A stretch of DNA of 55,644 nt from contig NZ_QUWK01000004.1 of the NCBI RefSeq assembly GCF_003429665.1, positions 110,665-166,308 on the forward strand, given 5' to 3'. How positions within the stretch are numbered: position 1 is the stretch's first letter; every line of letters starts with the position of its first letter. This DNA is from Sphaerochaeta halotolerans. GTDB lineage: Bacteria > Spirochaetota > Spirochaetia > Sphaerochaetales > Sphaerochaetaceae. The notes beneath the pieces were generated by a model. The model saw nothing but the letters and a program-made list of their open reading frames with translations, ran no database searches and had not been told where the DNA came from. Below, piece after piece: positions 1 through 9,134 of this stretch. The position numbers were made by a program, and so were the translations under genes.

Positions 1-1
1 G

Positions 2-1663
2 GGCTACACGCTGCAGGTAAGCGTACCTGAGGATCCGGCCATTGTATCGATGATTGGAGCAACCCCGAAGCCGAAGGTAAAGGCAGCGGTCCCTGCAAAG
101 GCAGAGGCACCAGCCCCGGCACCAGCACCAGCACCAGTAGTAGAGGAGCCCAAACCTGTTGAATACCCACTTGGTGTATTTGAGATTATGAAAAACGCTG
201 ATGGCGCAAATGAGTTTGACCTCTTTGTAGTCCACACCAACGATGTTCATGGTCGTGTGTATTCCAGTGAAAACAGCGTTGGGTATTCAAAACTTGCTAC
301 CATGCTGAAGGTTGGACGCGGTATTACCGACAATATCCTATTGCTTGATGCAGGTGACGTGACTCATGGCACCAATGTTGTCAATATGTTTGAAGGTGAA
401 ACAGTAGGCGTCTTACTTGATATGCTTGGGTATGATGCAGTAGCTCCAGGCAATCATGACTTCAACTATGGCGTAGATCGTCTGCTTGAAGCTGCTGAGC
501 TTGCAGAGAAATATACTGACATCAAGGTTCTGAGTGCCAACGTATTGGATGAGAACGGCTATATGTTGTTCCAGCCTTATCAGGTCTATAATTTCAACGA
601 CTTTACTGTTGGAGTTGTTGGCTTGACCACCCCAGACACTGCTACCAAGACCCATCCGAAGAATGTTGAAGGCGTGTATTTCGCCAACGAAGAAATCTTT
701 GAGATTGGCCAGCAGGCAATTGATATTGCTAAGCAGTATGTTGATTACATCATCGTACTCGGTCATATTGGTATGGATCCTGATGGTGCAAGTGGTTTGA
801 CAACGGATAAGATTGTTAACAACATTAAGGGTATCGACCTGTTTGTTGACGGTCATAGCCACACCTTGCTGAAGCAGGGGATGAAGATTGGTGATACAAT
901 GGTTGTCTCAACCGGTGGATACATGGAAAATCTTGGCTTAGTCCAAATCCATGTCAAGAACGATGAGGTGACTGCTGTTTATCCGATGGTGATTCCTGCT
1001 GCAGATGTATGGAATGCCAAGGATTCTGATCTGGCCAAACAGTATGGTATTGCTGAAGTACCAAACGATGCTGAAGTTGATGAGTACCTCGGTTATATGA
1101 CCGCGAAGCTCGATTCTAAGCTCAATACAGTTATCGCAACGGTACCGGAAAAGCTTGATGGTGAGCGTGCAAACGTTCGTACCAAGCCGACCAACCTTTC
1201 CAGGTTGATTACCAGAGCAATGACTGCTGCGAGTGGTGCAGACTTCACCATTACCAATGGTGGTGGTATCCGTGCATCCATAGATGCTGGAGAGGTTACG
1301 ATCGGCGAAGTGATTAATGTTCTGCCGTTCACTAACATCATCACTGTTGTCGAGGCAACCGGAGCAGATGTCTATGCCGCACTTGAGCATGGCTACAGCA
1401 TGTTGCCAGAGACCAACGGGGCGTTCTCCCAGACTGACCTACAGGTTGTTTACAACCGTTATGGTAAGCCCGGTAGTCGTATCCTGCGAGTCCTCCTCAA
1501 CGGTAAGCCGATTGATAAGAATGCAACCTATAAGGTCGCAACTAATGACTTTATGGCTGCCGGTGGTGATGGATATACCATGTTCGGTAAGGTCCTTTCT
1601 GAAGGTTCCTTGCTAAGCGATGTGTTCATCGAGTTCCTCTCGGAGAACTACCCCGCAAAGTAA
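2..1663 (+). CDS. 5'-nucleotidase / 2',3'-cyclic phosphodiesterase family protein, 5' partial
   Basis: The reading frame is open from base 2, so the true start and any signal peptide lie outside the window. After a Pro/Ala-rich linker (about residues 20-60 of the visible part) comes a calcineurin-like metallophosphoesterase domain with the metal-site motifs HTNDVHGR, LDAGDVTHG, PGNHDF, GHIG and VDGHSH in the usual order. A C-terminal 5'-nucleotidase domain carries NGGGIRASI. This order is that of UshA/YfkN-type enzymes, which dephosphorylate extracellular nucleotides in the periplasm. The low-complexity PAPAPA linker suggests a preceding domain or an export/tethering segment. A hairpin follows at 1682. 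Substrate specificity cannot be read from sequence. Confidence 0.9.
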   Translation, partial: GYTLQVSVPEDPAIVSMIGATPKPKVKAAVPAKAEAPAPAPAPAPVVEEPKPVEYPLGVFEIMKNADGANEFDLFVVHTNDVHGRVYSSENSVGYSKLATMLKVGRGITDNILLLDAGDVTHGTNVVNMFEGETVGVLLDMLGYDAVAPGNHDFNYGVDRLLEAAELAEKYTDIKVLSANVLDENGYMLFQPYQVYNFNDFTVGVVGLTTPDTATKTHPKNVEGVYFANEEIFEIGQQAIDIAKQYVDYIIVLGHIGMDPDGASGLTTDKIVNNIKGIDLFVDGHSHTLLKQGMKIGDTMVVSTGGYMENLGLVQIHVKNDEVTAVYPMVIPAADVWNAKDSDLAKQYGIAEVPNDAEVDEYLGYMTAKLDSKLNTVIATVPEKLDGERANVRTKPTNLSRLITRAMTAASGADFTITNGGGIRASIDAGEVTIGEVINVLPFTNIITVVEATGADVYAALEHGYSMLPETNGAFSQTDLQVVYNRYGKPGSRILRVLLNGKPIDKNATYKVATNDFMAAGGDGYTMFGKVLSEGSLLSDVFIEFLSENYPAK

Positions 1664-1681
1664 GGTAGAATTACAAGTTCA

Positions 1682-1713
1682 AGAGCGGCTATCTTTGGAT
1701 AGCCGCTCTATTT
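1682..1713 (+). terminator. Hairpin terminator after the 5'-nucleotidase gene
   Basis: A perfect 12-bp stem (AGAGCGGCTATC / GATAGCCGCTCT) with a 4-nt loop sits 18 bases after the stop codon. The T-run is short (ATTT), so termination may be partial. Confidence 0.7.
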
Positions 1714-1777
1714 AGGTAGACAAAGTAACATGCTCCAGTACTACATGGATTTTTTGGTATAACTTATTTCAAAATGC

Positions 1778-1806
1778 TTGACATAACTAGTACTATCGGG
1801 TAATGT
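1778..1806 (+). promoter_or_regulatory. Promoter of the tRNA-Asn gene
   Basis: A perfect -35 TTGACA, 17 bp, then a weaker -10 TAATGT ending 22 bp before the mature tRNA. Position and spacing fit a sigma-70-type promoter for the tRNA alone. Confidence 0.6.
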
Positions 1807-1827
1807 TCCTATCGTTCGAAACGTTAT

Positions 1828-1900
<73 letters not shown>

Positions 1901-1905
1901 CAAGG

Positions 1906-1940
1906 AAAAAAGACAATCCTAATAGGGTTGTCTTTTTTCA
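1906..1940 (+). terminator. Rho-independent terminator of tRNA-Asn
   Basis: A-rich bases, then a GACAATCC/GGGTTGTC stem and a run of six T directly behind the tRNA. Typical intrinsic terminator. Confidence 0.85.
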
Positions 1941-2616
1941 CATCAATGCGTTTATGGATAAATCCAGAACCAAAAATCATGAAGAAATCAAACCTTTTCG
2001 CTTGTTTAGACATCTACTTTTACTGAAAGTATAGCCATGAGATTGTAGTATTGAAGAGAATGTAACGATCATTGAAAGCAGAATGCCACTAAGAAAGGCC
2101 TTGGATGTTGTTGTGATACTTCAGGCAATACGCATAATACTTTAAACCAAATGTGCAAAATCCATGTCTCTGAACATGAATCCGAAATTGATTCCTGTCT
2201 CAGACATCAAGGAGTACTGCCAAACAGAAAGCCTAGGATGCCAATACCCCCAGCTTCAATGAGTAGGAGTAATATAGATGATGTTCATGTATAACCACTG
2301 CCACACATCATTCCAATCTCTGTCGTCTTTCTGTATAGCGCTAACAGTTTAGTTGGAGGTAAGTATCTTTAAGCACTTTCACGGGTAGAATTACGTGAGG
2401 CAGTTTTATACCACCGAAAGTTTTTCTTAGATTTCAGTAGTGCTCCCAAGAAGATAGAGATAACAGCTAAGAATGACATAGTCCCTACAGAAATTGCTGT
2501 TGTTGTATTGCGGTAGTTCGCTTTTCCCGATTGAGGTTTTTAATGGCAGGTTGGAATATGAATGTTATACTGTGCTCCTCTGGTATGTTTGCCTCAGGAC
2601 TAGCCCTTCATCAAAT
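1941..2616. other. Gene-free intergenic stretch
   Basis: About 680 bp between the tRNA terminator and the galE terminator. I see no reading frame with a ribosome-binding site or recognisable product, no tRNA-like fold and no obvious repeat. A 62-codon frame near 2531 overlaps the galE terminator and the end of galE and looks like chance. A small RNA or decayed gene cannot be excluded. Confidence 0.5.
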
Positions 2617-2646
2617 AAAAAACGACAGCCAACAAACTGTCGTTTC
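2612..2646 (-). terminator. Terminator of galE
   Basis: Read on the minus strand, a 9-bp stem (AAACGACAG / CTGTCGTTT, 2620-2628 and 2637-2645) is followed by a T-rich run. It lies 27 bp downstream of the galE stop. Confidence 0.85.
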
Positions 2647-2672
2647 TGAAAGTGAGGAATTTCTAGTGAAGT

Positions 2673-3659
2673 CTATCTATATACATGCTTCTGGTTGGCC
2701 TCATAGACCATCCATGTAGTCTTGATGATATTCTCCAAAGAAGAATGCTCAGCCTTCCATCCGAGGGCCTTATAGGCCATCTTAGAGGAAGCTACAAGTT
2801 TTGCTGGGTCCCCTGGGCGACGATCGACATACTGTGCTTCAATCGGTTTACCGGTTATCTCTCTTGCAGTATCAATAATTTGTTGCACGCTCAGTCCTTC
2901 CTCACTACCCAGATTCACCACCAAGCTATCGCTTCCTGCCAAAAGATGTTCAGCCGCGAGCACATGGCCTTTTGCTAAATCAGTAACATGAACGTAATCA
3001 CGAACACCGGTCCCATCCACTGTGTCATAGTCATTGCCGAAGACCAATAGGTTGGGGCGGATACCACTGGCAACCTCCATAACAACTGGGATGAGATTGG
3101 CTGGGTTATTTTCCAATCCAAGCATACGTCCTTCACCGTCATAACCAGCAGCATTGAAGTATCGTAGAGAGACATATCGGAGTCCCTTGAGTTCACTGTA
3201 CCACCTTAGATTTTCTTCAATACAAAGCTTTGTATATCCATAATAATTAGTAGGATTTTTTGGGTGTTTCTCATCCACGGGTAGGTATGAAGGCTCTCCA
3301 TATACTGCGGCAGAGGAGGAGAGGATGAAATACTTCACTCCAGTTTCTATACAACCGGTGATCAAGTTCAATGAACCTGTAATATTGTTCTCTGAATACT
3401 TGATGGGCTTTATCATCGATTCTCCGGCTGCCTTGAAAGCAGCAAGGTGAATAACGACATCCCATCCTTCCTGCAGTACTTCAACGACCCTTTTTTTATT
3501 CATGACGTCACCTTCATAGAACAAAGCCCGGTCATCGACATTGCTCTTGAGGCCACTGGAAAGATTATCAAAAATACCAACAGTATCCTTGCGGTCAAGG
3601 AACTCTAGAGCTACATGGGTGCCAATATAACCGGCACCTCCGAATAGTAATACTTTCAT
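2673..3659 (-). CDS. galE: UDP-glucose 4-epimerase
   Basis: A 328-residue short-chain dehydrogenase/reductase that interconverts UDP-glucose and UDP-galactose with bound NAD. The N-terminal Rossmann motif GGAGYIG is at residues 7-13, the SSAAVYG segment at about 115-121 and the catalytic YxxxK (Y140-GYT-K144) follow family order. Length matches bacterial GalE (about 330-340). The start has AAGGAAG seven bases upstream. It lies 16 bp downstream of the phosphomannomutase gene and is probably co-transcribed with it, giving a sugar-nucleotide supply pair for surface glycans or galactose use. Confidence 0.95.
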   Translation of the reverse strand: MKVLLFGGAGYIGTHVALEFLDRKDTVGIFDNLSSGLKSNVDDRALFYEGDVMNKKRVVEVLQEGWDVVIHLAAFKAAGESMIKPIKYSENNITGSLNLITGCIETGVKYFILSSSAAVYGEPSYLPVDEKHPKNPTNYYGYTKLCIEENLRWYSELKGLRYVSLRYFNAAGYDGEGRMLGLENNPANLIPVVMEVASGIRPNLLVFGNDYDTVDGTGVRDYVHVTDLAKGHVLAAEHLLAGSDSLVVNLGSEEGLSVQQIIDTAREITGKPIEAQYVDRRPGDPAKLVASSKMAYKALGWKAEHSSLENIIKTTWMVYEANQKHVYR

Positions 3660-3675
3660 TGTGTATCTTCCTTAC

Positions 3676-5013
3676 TTAGTTGAATTGTTTGATAATCGTG
3701 GAAAGTTCTTTTGTTCTTTCCTGGAGTTCTTCCTTCGTTTTTGCCTCTACCACCAAGCGTAGATAGGGTTCTGTATTGCTCTTTCTAACATTGAACCACC
3801 AAGAAGAGAATTCAATGCGATACCCATCAAAGTCCATCACCTTTTCCGGCTTGTCATTGGTGACATAGCGATCAAAGAGGGCCTGCATGGCCTCATCTTT
3901 TTGTTCCAATTTGAAATTCATCTCACCACTATTCGCGTAGACGATAACAGTATCAATGAATTCTCCGATAGTCATTCCCTGTTTCTTGAGCTCTGCGACC
4001 ACTTGCAATACCAAGAGGGAGGCTAGGAAACCACTGTCACAGTTATAAAAGTCCCTGAAGTAGTAATGTCCTGCAAGTTCTCCTCCGAAAATTGCCCTGA
4101 GGTCGCGGAGTTTTGTCTTGGCAAATGCATGGCCTACCTTCCAGACATGTACCGTAGCACCAAGGTTTGTCAAGTATTCAGTGGTTGAACGACTGGTGCG
4201 AATATCGACAAGGACATTCCCTTTTTCCTTGCGTAGATAGTAATATCCCAGTACGGCGGTTATATAATCGGGTTGGAGGAACCTGCCTTTCTCATCAAGG
4301 AACATAACTCGGTCGGCATCACCGTCATAAATAACTCCAATATCGCTCTTGTTCTGCAGGACCGCATTCTGCAAATCCTCGCAATTCTCTATTTCAAGAG
4401 GATTGGGTTCATGGGCCGGAAAGGTGCCGTCGAAATGGTCGTACAGATAGTGATGATCACTACCAAGGAGGTCCTTGACCAAGAGATTAGCCATCCCATG
4501 AGAACAGTCGATTGAGAGGTTCAACCCACTGGTGTCTGGAACGTATTGCTTTAGGAAGGCAAGATAAGGTTCTTTTGCATCCTTTTTTTGTATCGACCCC
4601 TTCTGTTCAGAAATAACCACTGGGTCATTGTTCACCATCATTTCCAGTTCTTTCAACCCACTGTCAGAACCAACGGGAACGGCCTTTGCCCTACTGATCT
4701 TCAATCCGTTGTAGATTGCAGGGTTGTGGCTTGCGGTAATCTGAACAGATGCATCAACGTTGAAATGTACCGTGGAGAAGTACACCATGGGAGTGGTTGC
4801 AAGTCCAATATCATATACATCAGCTCCGCTGTCGGTGATTCCATTGCACAAAGACTCGAATATTTCCTCACTGCTGGTCCTTACATCACGACCTACAAGA
4901 ACCACCTTGCTTTTCAATAGTTTGGGAAGAAAGTACCCAATCTTGTAGACAGTTTCTTTATTGAAATCCTTGTTATAGATTCCTCTGATATCATACGCCT
5001 TGAATGCGCCCAT
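3676..5013 (-). CDS. manB: Phosphomannomutase/phosphoglucomutase
   Basis: A 445-residue alpha-D-phosphohexomutase that moves phosphate between C6 and C1 of mannose or glucose phosphate. The start is FKAYDIRG. The phosphoserine loop is TASHNP with S95, the Mg-binding loop DGDADR is near residue 230, and the C-terminal phosphate-binding loop RKSNTEPYLRL is near 410. This set is diagnostic. The ATG has GGAGG eight bases upstream. It sits between a small unknown gene (3-bp gap) and galE (16-bp gap) in one minus-strand operon. Mannose versus glucose preference is not resolved, so the symbol is provisional. Confidence 0.92.
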   Translation of the reverse strand: MGAFKAYDIRGIYNKDFNKETVYKIGYFLPKLLKSKVVLVGRDVRTSSEEIFESLCNGITDSGADVYDIGLATTPMVYFSTVHFNVDASVQITASHNPAIYNGLKISRAKAVPVGSDSGLKELEMMVNNDPVVISEQKGSIQKKDAKEPYLAFLKQYVPDTSGLNLSIDCSHGMANLLVKDLLGSDHHYLYDHFDGTFPAHEPNPLEIENCEDLQNAVLQNKSDIGVIYDGDADRVMFLDEKGRFLQPDYITAVLGYYYLRKEKGNVLVDIRTSRSTTEYLTNLGATVHVWKVGHAFAKTKLRDLRAIFGGELAGHYYFRDFYNCDSGFLASLLVLQVVAELKKQGMTIGEFIDTVIVYANSGEMNFKLEQKDEAMQALFDRYVTNDKPEKVMDFDGYRIEFSSWWFNVRKSNTEPYLRLVVEAKTKEELQERTKELSTIIKQFN

Positions 5014-5016
5014 GCA

Positions 5017-5490
5017 TTAGTCCTCCTTGCTGATAGCTTCCAGCTCTTTGATAAATTGCTTACGATCCATAAGTTCAAAAAAGTGAACCGTTCCGTTTTT
5101 GAGTACTACCATCTCTACCATCTGTCTGAATAGTCTATCCAGAGATGTTGCTTGACGGACTCGGTCCACCGAAACTGTTCCCTGCGAAACCTTATATGCT
5201 ATAGCTTTGGGAATGGGACGGGTGGTAGCAACCTCATCTACAGCAAAAGAACCCTCGTACTTGCTGAATGGTTCCTTTTTCTTTTTTGGTTTGAGACTGA
5301 TTCCAAACATTGATGGAGTTCGCTCAAAATCTTCAAAATACAATGTGTTTCTTACTCTATAGAGAAATACTCCAAATTCCCGCATGATTTCCTTGTTATT
5401 ACCATACCATGTAGCATAGGTTCTCCAGGTAATAGGAGCTTCGTGCCGTTTCTCAAGATTTTCAATAAAAGCCTGTGCATCATCTTCCAT
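5017..5490 (-). CDS. Conserved hypothetical protein, 157 aa
   Basis: I do not recognise the family. The product is soluble, mixed alpha/beta in appearance, with a lysine cluster (KPKKKK, about residues 67-72) and no signal peptide or membrane segment. The ATG is preceded by AAAGGA at a normal distance. It is the first gene of a minus-strand operon with manB and galE and is divergent from the methyltransferase gene at 5569. The tight coupling (3 bp) to manB supports real expression. Confidence 0.75.
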   Translation of the reverse strand: MEDDAQAFIENLEKRHEAPITWRTYATWYGNNKEIMREFGVFLYRVRNTLYFEDFERTPSMFGISLKPKKKKEPFSKYEGSFAVDEVATTRPIPKAIAYKVSQGTVSVDRVRQATSLDRLFRQMVEMVVLKNGTVHFFELMDRKQFIKELEAISKED

Positions 5491-5568
5491 GAATTTTTCC
5501 TTTGCTTCTCTAGCTTTTTTCTATAGTACCATATACACTGCGTTGCAGAAAGAGCTATTGGGATTGTC

Positions 5569-7962
5569 ATGGATTATACAGAAAAGGATTTTGGAAAGAT
5601 TTTAAAGCAAAATGCTCTCAAGATGCGTCGGATGATGTTGCAAAGCAACACGACCTGTATGAGGGTGTATGATCGAAACCTGGAACGTTTTCCTGTAACT
5701 GTTGATCTCTATGGTCCCTATGCAAGAATCACCGATTACAGCGATGATGGGTTGGATGAAGAGGATGAGAGGATTTGCTGCGATATCGTCTCACGAATGC
5801 TCTACGTACAGACCAACCATGTGGTGTTCCACCGACGTTCAAAGCGGACAGGGAAGGAACAGCACAGCTTGCAGAGCGAACAATCCCTGGAAGTGCAGGT
5901 CAATGAAAATGGACTTTTGTTTACTGTTGACCTGACCAAACGGATTGATACCGGCTTATTCTTGGATCACATGCTTACGAGAATGGTGGTTGAAGGAATG
6001 AGTCGGGGGTGCAAGGTGTTGAACTTGTTCTCCTACACAGGATCCTTCTCGGTATATGCTGCCCGTGGTGGAGCTGAACGTGTAGAATCGGTGGACTTGT
6101 CCAGTACCTATACTGCATGGGCAGAAAAAAATCTTGCCGACAACGGATTCCCCCTGACAGTGTTCCCTTGCATTGCTGCCGATGCATGGACATATGTGAT
6201 GGAAGCATATGTACTAGGCAAGAAGTATGACCTGATCATTTTCGACCCTCCGAGTTTTTCGAACAGTCGAAAAATGGATCATGATTTTGATGTCCAAAGG
6301 GACTATTTGCGATGGATGAAGGTGCTGAATGCACTACTTGCGATGGGTGGAAAATTGGTGTTTTCAACAAACTTGGGAACATTCAAGATGGATGAGAAAG
6401 CAATACGTGGATTTGAGATCAAAGAAATTACCAGACGAGTTGCAGCACCGGGCTTCACCCGCCGTCTGGGAACTGCGAGGACGTGGTTGCTGACGAAACA
6501 CGAAGATATACGGATACCAGAAAGTTGGGTAGTTACCGTACAAGAAAAAGCTGGTAAAAATGACCAGCACGATGAGAATGGGCAAGAAGCCCGTATACTA
6601 AACAAAGAAGAAAAGATTATGAAAGAAGAAAAGAAAGAACCAGTAGAACTGGAAACAGAAGAAAAAACCGTAGAGGAAGAAGCAGCAAACACAACTGTAG
6701 CAGAACCCGAACAGGCAGAAGAAGATATGGTGCTTCTCAATGATGAAGCAGACCAGGCAGTTGAAGATCTCAAAGATGAGAACGCAGAATTAGCACAATC
6801 TGATGATGAAGAAGTTGAAACAGAAACTGACAATTCTAATGATGAAGAAACCCCTGTGGTTGAACCAAATGAAGTTGAGGATGACCTTCTAACGCTTAGT
6901 TGGGATGACCATGAGTTTGTCCCTTTCATGCAGAAAGCTCCATCTGAAGAGTCCTCTGAGAAAAGAGAGACTGAAAATCGGGAACCTCGTAGAGATGACC
7001 GCCCAAGCAGTGACCGTCCTTCCTACCGAGATAGAAACGACAGACGCCCAAGTGGTGACCGCCCGTCCTACCGAGATAGAAACGACAGACGCCCAAGTGG
7101 CGACCGTCCGTCCTTCAGAGACAGAGATGACAGACGCCCAAGTGGTGACCGTCCGTCCTATCGTGACAGGGATGACAGACGTCCAAGCGGCGACCGTCCG
7201 TCCTATCGTGACAGGGATGACAGACGTCCAAGCGGCGACCGTCCGTCCTACCATGACAGAAACGACAGACGCCCAAGCGGTGACCGGCCTTCCCACAGAG
7301 ACAGAGATGATAGACGCCCAAGTGGTGACCGTCCGTCCTACCATGACAGAGATGACAGACGCCCAAGCGGTGACCGCCCTTCCTATCGTGACAGGGATGA
7401 CAGACGCCCAAGTGGTGACCGCCCATCCTATCGTGACAGGGATGACAGACGCCCAAGTGGTGACCGCCCGTCCTACCGTGACAGGGATGACAGACGCCCA
7501 AGTGGTGACCGCCCGTCCTACCATGACAGAAACGACAGACGCCCAAGTGGCGACCGTCCGTCCTTCCGCGACAGGGATGACAGACGCCCAAGTGGTGACC
7601 GTCCGTCCTACCGCGACAGGGATGACAGACGCCCAAGCGGTGACCGCCCGTCCTTCCGAGACAGAGACGACAGACGCCCAAGCGGTGACCGCCCGTCCTT
7701 CCGAGACAGAGACGACAGACGCCCAAGCGGTGATCGTCCTTCCTACCGCGACAGGGATGACAGACGCCCAAGTGGTGACCGACCTTCCTTCCGCGACAGG
7801 GATGACAGACGCCCCCCATTCTCCAAGGAAAAAAGTGGGAGAGATGGTGGCAGTGATGAACGTCGTCAACGTAAATCTGGTCCGAAGCCTTATGGGTTTG
7901 ACTCTTTCCGGCAGACCAAGACCAGAGGAGAAAACGAAGACGATCCGTTCCTCTCTGAATGA
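5569..7962 (+). CDS. Class I SAM-dependent rRNA methyltransferase (RlmK/RlmI-like) with acidic linker and Arg/Asp repeat tail
   Basis: Residues 1-312 form a methyltransferase like the C-terminal half of RlmKL. The SAM-binding motif LNLFSYTGSFSVYAA is at 151-165 and the catalytic-type FDPPSFSNS at 225-233, so it probably methylates a 23S rRNA base. Residues 335-465 are strongly acidic (Glu-rich). Residues 482-751 are 18 tandem copies of a 15-residue unit of the form DRPSYRDRDDRRPSG, followed by a short basic end. The tail looks like an intrinsically disordered RNA-binding region as seen on some RNA helicases. An internal ATG near residue 351 opens the acidic part, so two ancestral genes may be fused. 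No clear Shine-Dalgarno precedes the start. Confidence 0.85.
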   Translation: MDYTEKDFGKILKQNALKMRRMMLQSNTTCMRVYDRNLERFPVTVDLYGPYARITDYSDDGLDEEDERICCDIVSRMLYVQTNHVVFHRRSKRTGKEQHSLQSEQSLEVQVNENGLLFTVDLTKRIDTGLFLDHMLTRMVVEGMSRGCKVLNLFSYTGSFSVYAARGGAERVESVDLSSTYTAWAEKNLADNGFPLTVFPCIAADAWTYVMEAYVLGKKYDLIIFDPPSFSNSRKMDHDFDVQRDYLRWMKVLNALLAMGGKLVFSTNLGTFKMDEKAIRGFEIKEITRRVAAPGFTRRLGTARTWLLTKHEDIRIPESWVVTVQEKAGKNDQHDENGQEARILNKEEKIMKEEKKEPVELETEEKTVEEEAANTTVAEPEQAEEDMVLLNDEADQAVEDLKDENAELAQSDDEEVETETDNSNDEETPVVEPNEVEDDLLTLSWDDHEFVPFMQKAPSEESSEKRETENREPRRDDRPSSDRPSYRDRNDRRPSGDRPSYRDRNDRRPSGDRPSFRDRDDRRPSGDRPSYRDRDDRRPSGDRPSYRDRDDRRPSGDRPSYHDRNDRRPSGDRPSHRDRDDRRPSGDRPSYHDRDDRRPSGDRPSYRDRDDRRPSGDRPSYRDRDDRRPSGDRPSYRDRDDRRPSGDRPSYHDRNDRRPSGDRPSFRDRDDRRPSGDRPSYRDRDDRRPSGDRPSFRDRDDRRPSGDRPSFRDRDDRRPSGDRPSYRDRDDRRPSGDRPSFRDRDDRRPPFSKEKSGRDGGSDERRQRKSGPKPYGFDSFRQTKTRGENEDDPFLSE
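7012..7821. repeat. 45-bp in-frame minisatellite, 18 units
   Basis: Eighteen tandem 45-bp units encode 15-residue repeats inside the methyltransferase gene. Units vary mainly at a Tyr/Phe/His site, an Arg/His site and an Asn/Asp site; the last unit ends RRPP. The unit length is a multiple of three, so copy-number change keeps frame. All reading frames remain open through the array, which makes long spurious antisense frames. Confidence 0.95.
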
Positions 7963-7990
7963 TTTTGTTACCTATAGTGTAAATATGTTT

Positions 7991-8013
7991 AGAACCCCCG
8001 TTTTGGGGGTTCT
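7991..8013 (+). terminator. Hairpin terminator after the methyltransferase gene
   Basis: A perfect 9-bp stem AGAACCCCC / GGGGGTTCT around GTTTT, 28 bp after the stop codon. The T-run is weak. Confidence 0.65.
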
Positions 8014-8056
8014 ATGCTGATTACATGAAAGATTATTTTCTTCAGATTGTATCATA

Positions 8057-8085
8057 TTGACAGTGTAGTTCACTTGGAGTAAGAT
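8057..8085 (+). promoter_or_regulatory. Promoter of the perR-rubrerythrin operon
   Basis: TTGACA, 17 bp, TAAGAT, ending 35 bp before the Fur-family start codon. I see no clean PerR/Fur palindrome over it, though the AT-rich 8086-8115 stretch could hold one. Confidence 0.7.
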
Positions 8086-8120
8086 AACTATTGAGATAAA
8101 ATATCATTTAGGAAAAACCC

Positions 8121-8519
8121 ATGAAAGATAAGCGACAAACAATACAAAAGGGACTGGTGTGGGATGCCGTAACCAACACTACCAACCATCCAAATGCTGA
8201 ACAAATCTACGAGCGTATTGTTGAGAAACATCCATCGATTAGTAGAGCTACAGTCTATCGAAATCTAAACTCACTTGTTGAAGAAGGTAAGGTAAAGCGT
8301 GTTAGGGTACTTGGCGGTCCTGACCATTTTGATCACACGTTGCGGAACCATTACCATATACAATGCATTCATTGTAAACGTGTAGACGATATAGAGTTAT
8401 TTGAGGATATCAATCTATCCGAACAGAATATCGACACCTCTGGATATACTCTGGAATCATATGAAATAGTCTTCAACGGGATCTGTCCCGAATGTAAAAA
8501 TAAGCGTGCTGCTCAATAG
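8121..8519 (+). CDS. Fur-family transcriptional regulator, PerR-like
   Basis: 132 residues. The winged-helix DNA-binding half includes RATVYRNLNSL (42-52). The metal-binding half has His/Asp clusters (DHFDH, HYH) and two CxxC pairs (C82/C85 and C122/C125) forming the structural zinc site of PerR/Fur. The N-terminus is short. The next gene, 23 bp downstream, is rubrerythrin, a peroxide-reducing protein, so peroxide sensing (PerR) is more likely than iron sensing. It probably represses its own operon, but this is inferred from context. Confidence 0.88.
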   Translation: MKDKRQTIQKGLVWDAVTNTTNHPNAEQIYERIVEKHPSISRATVYRNLNSLVEEGKVKRVRVLGGPDHFDHTLRNHYHIQCIHCKRVDDIELFEDINLSEQNIDTSGYTLESYEIVFNGICPECKNKRAAQ

Positions 8520-8542
8520 GCAGCTACTGAAAGGAGCAATGA

Positions 8543-9085
8543 ATGGAATTGAAAGGATCAAAAACAGAGAAGAACTTGCATCAGGCTTTTGCCGGCGAGT
8601 CAATGGCTCGGAATAAGTATACCTATTATGCTTCCAAGGCAAAGAAAGAAGGGTATGTACAGATTGGAAATCTCTTCGAAGAAACTGCTTCAAATGAGAA
8701 GGAACATGCAAAAATCTGGTTCAAACTTCTGCAGGAAGCTGGTGAAATCCCTACTACAACTTCCAACCTAAAGGATGCTGCAGCAGGAGAGCACTATGAA
8801 TGGACCGACATGTATATAAACTTTGCAAAGGAAGCTCGGGAAGAAGGCTTCACCAAGATTGCTACCTTGTTTGAAATGGTTGCTGCCATCGAGAAACATC
8901 ATGAACAGCGCTACCTTGATCTCTTGAAGAATATTGATGGTGGCTTGGTATTCAGTCGTGATGGAGACCAGATGTGGAAATGTTCCAACTGTGGCCATAT
9001 CGTTATTGGCAAGAAGGCTCCTGGCATTTGCCCCGTATGTAACCATCCCCAGGCATATTTCGAGATTGTAGCAAAAAACTATTAA
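8543..9085 (+). CDS. rbr: Rubrerythrin
   Basis: 180 residues. The N-terminal ferritin-like di-iron domain has ExxH-type helices ([32 protein letters not shown]). A C-terminal rubredoxin-like domain has two CxxC knuckles (CSNC, CPVC, about residues 147-165). It reduces hydrogen peroxide in the cytoplasm of anaerobes. It shares an operon with the PerR-like regulator, has an AGGAG site before ATG and a strong terminator behind it. Length is normal. Confidence 0.95.
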   Translation: MELKGSKTEKNLHQAFAGESMARNKYTYYASKAKKEGYVQIGNLFEETASNEKEHAKIWFKLLQEAGEIPTTTSNLKDAAAGEHYEWTDMYINFAKEAREEGFTKIATLFEMVAAIEKHHEQRYLDLLKNIDGGLVFSRDGDQMWKCSNCGHIVIGKKAPGICPVCNHPQAYFEIVAKNY

Positions 9086-9103
9086 ACTTTTGGTAGTTTT
9101 TAG

Positions 9104-9133
9104 AAAAGAGCAGGCCGCAGTGCCTGCTCTTTT
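9104..9133. terminator. Bidirectional terminator between rubrerythrin and the amidohydrolase gene
   Basis: A perfect 12-bp stem AAAAGAGCAGGC / GCCTGCTCTTTT with a 6-nt loop. A/T tails on both sides serve both convergent genes. Confidence 0.92.
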
Positions 9134-9134
9134 C

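Noticed and set aside
2531-2719. 62-codon plus-strand frame
   Set aside because: Overlaps the galE terminator and 3' end, has no ribosome site and no recognisable product.
6889-8020. Long frames on the minus strand and in the second plus frame (up to about 370 codons) over the methyltransferase repeats
   Set aside because: They follow the 45-bp period exactly and encode only repeats; the methyltransferase frame explains the region.
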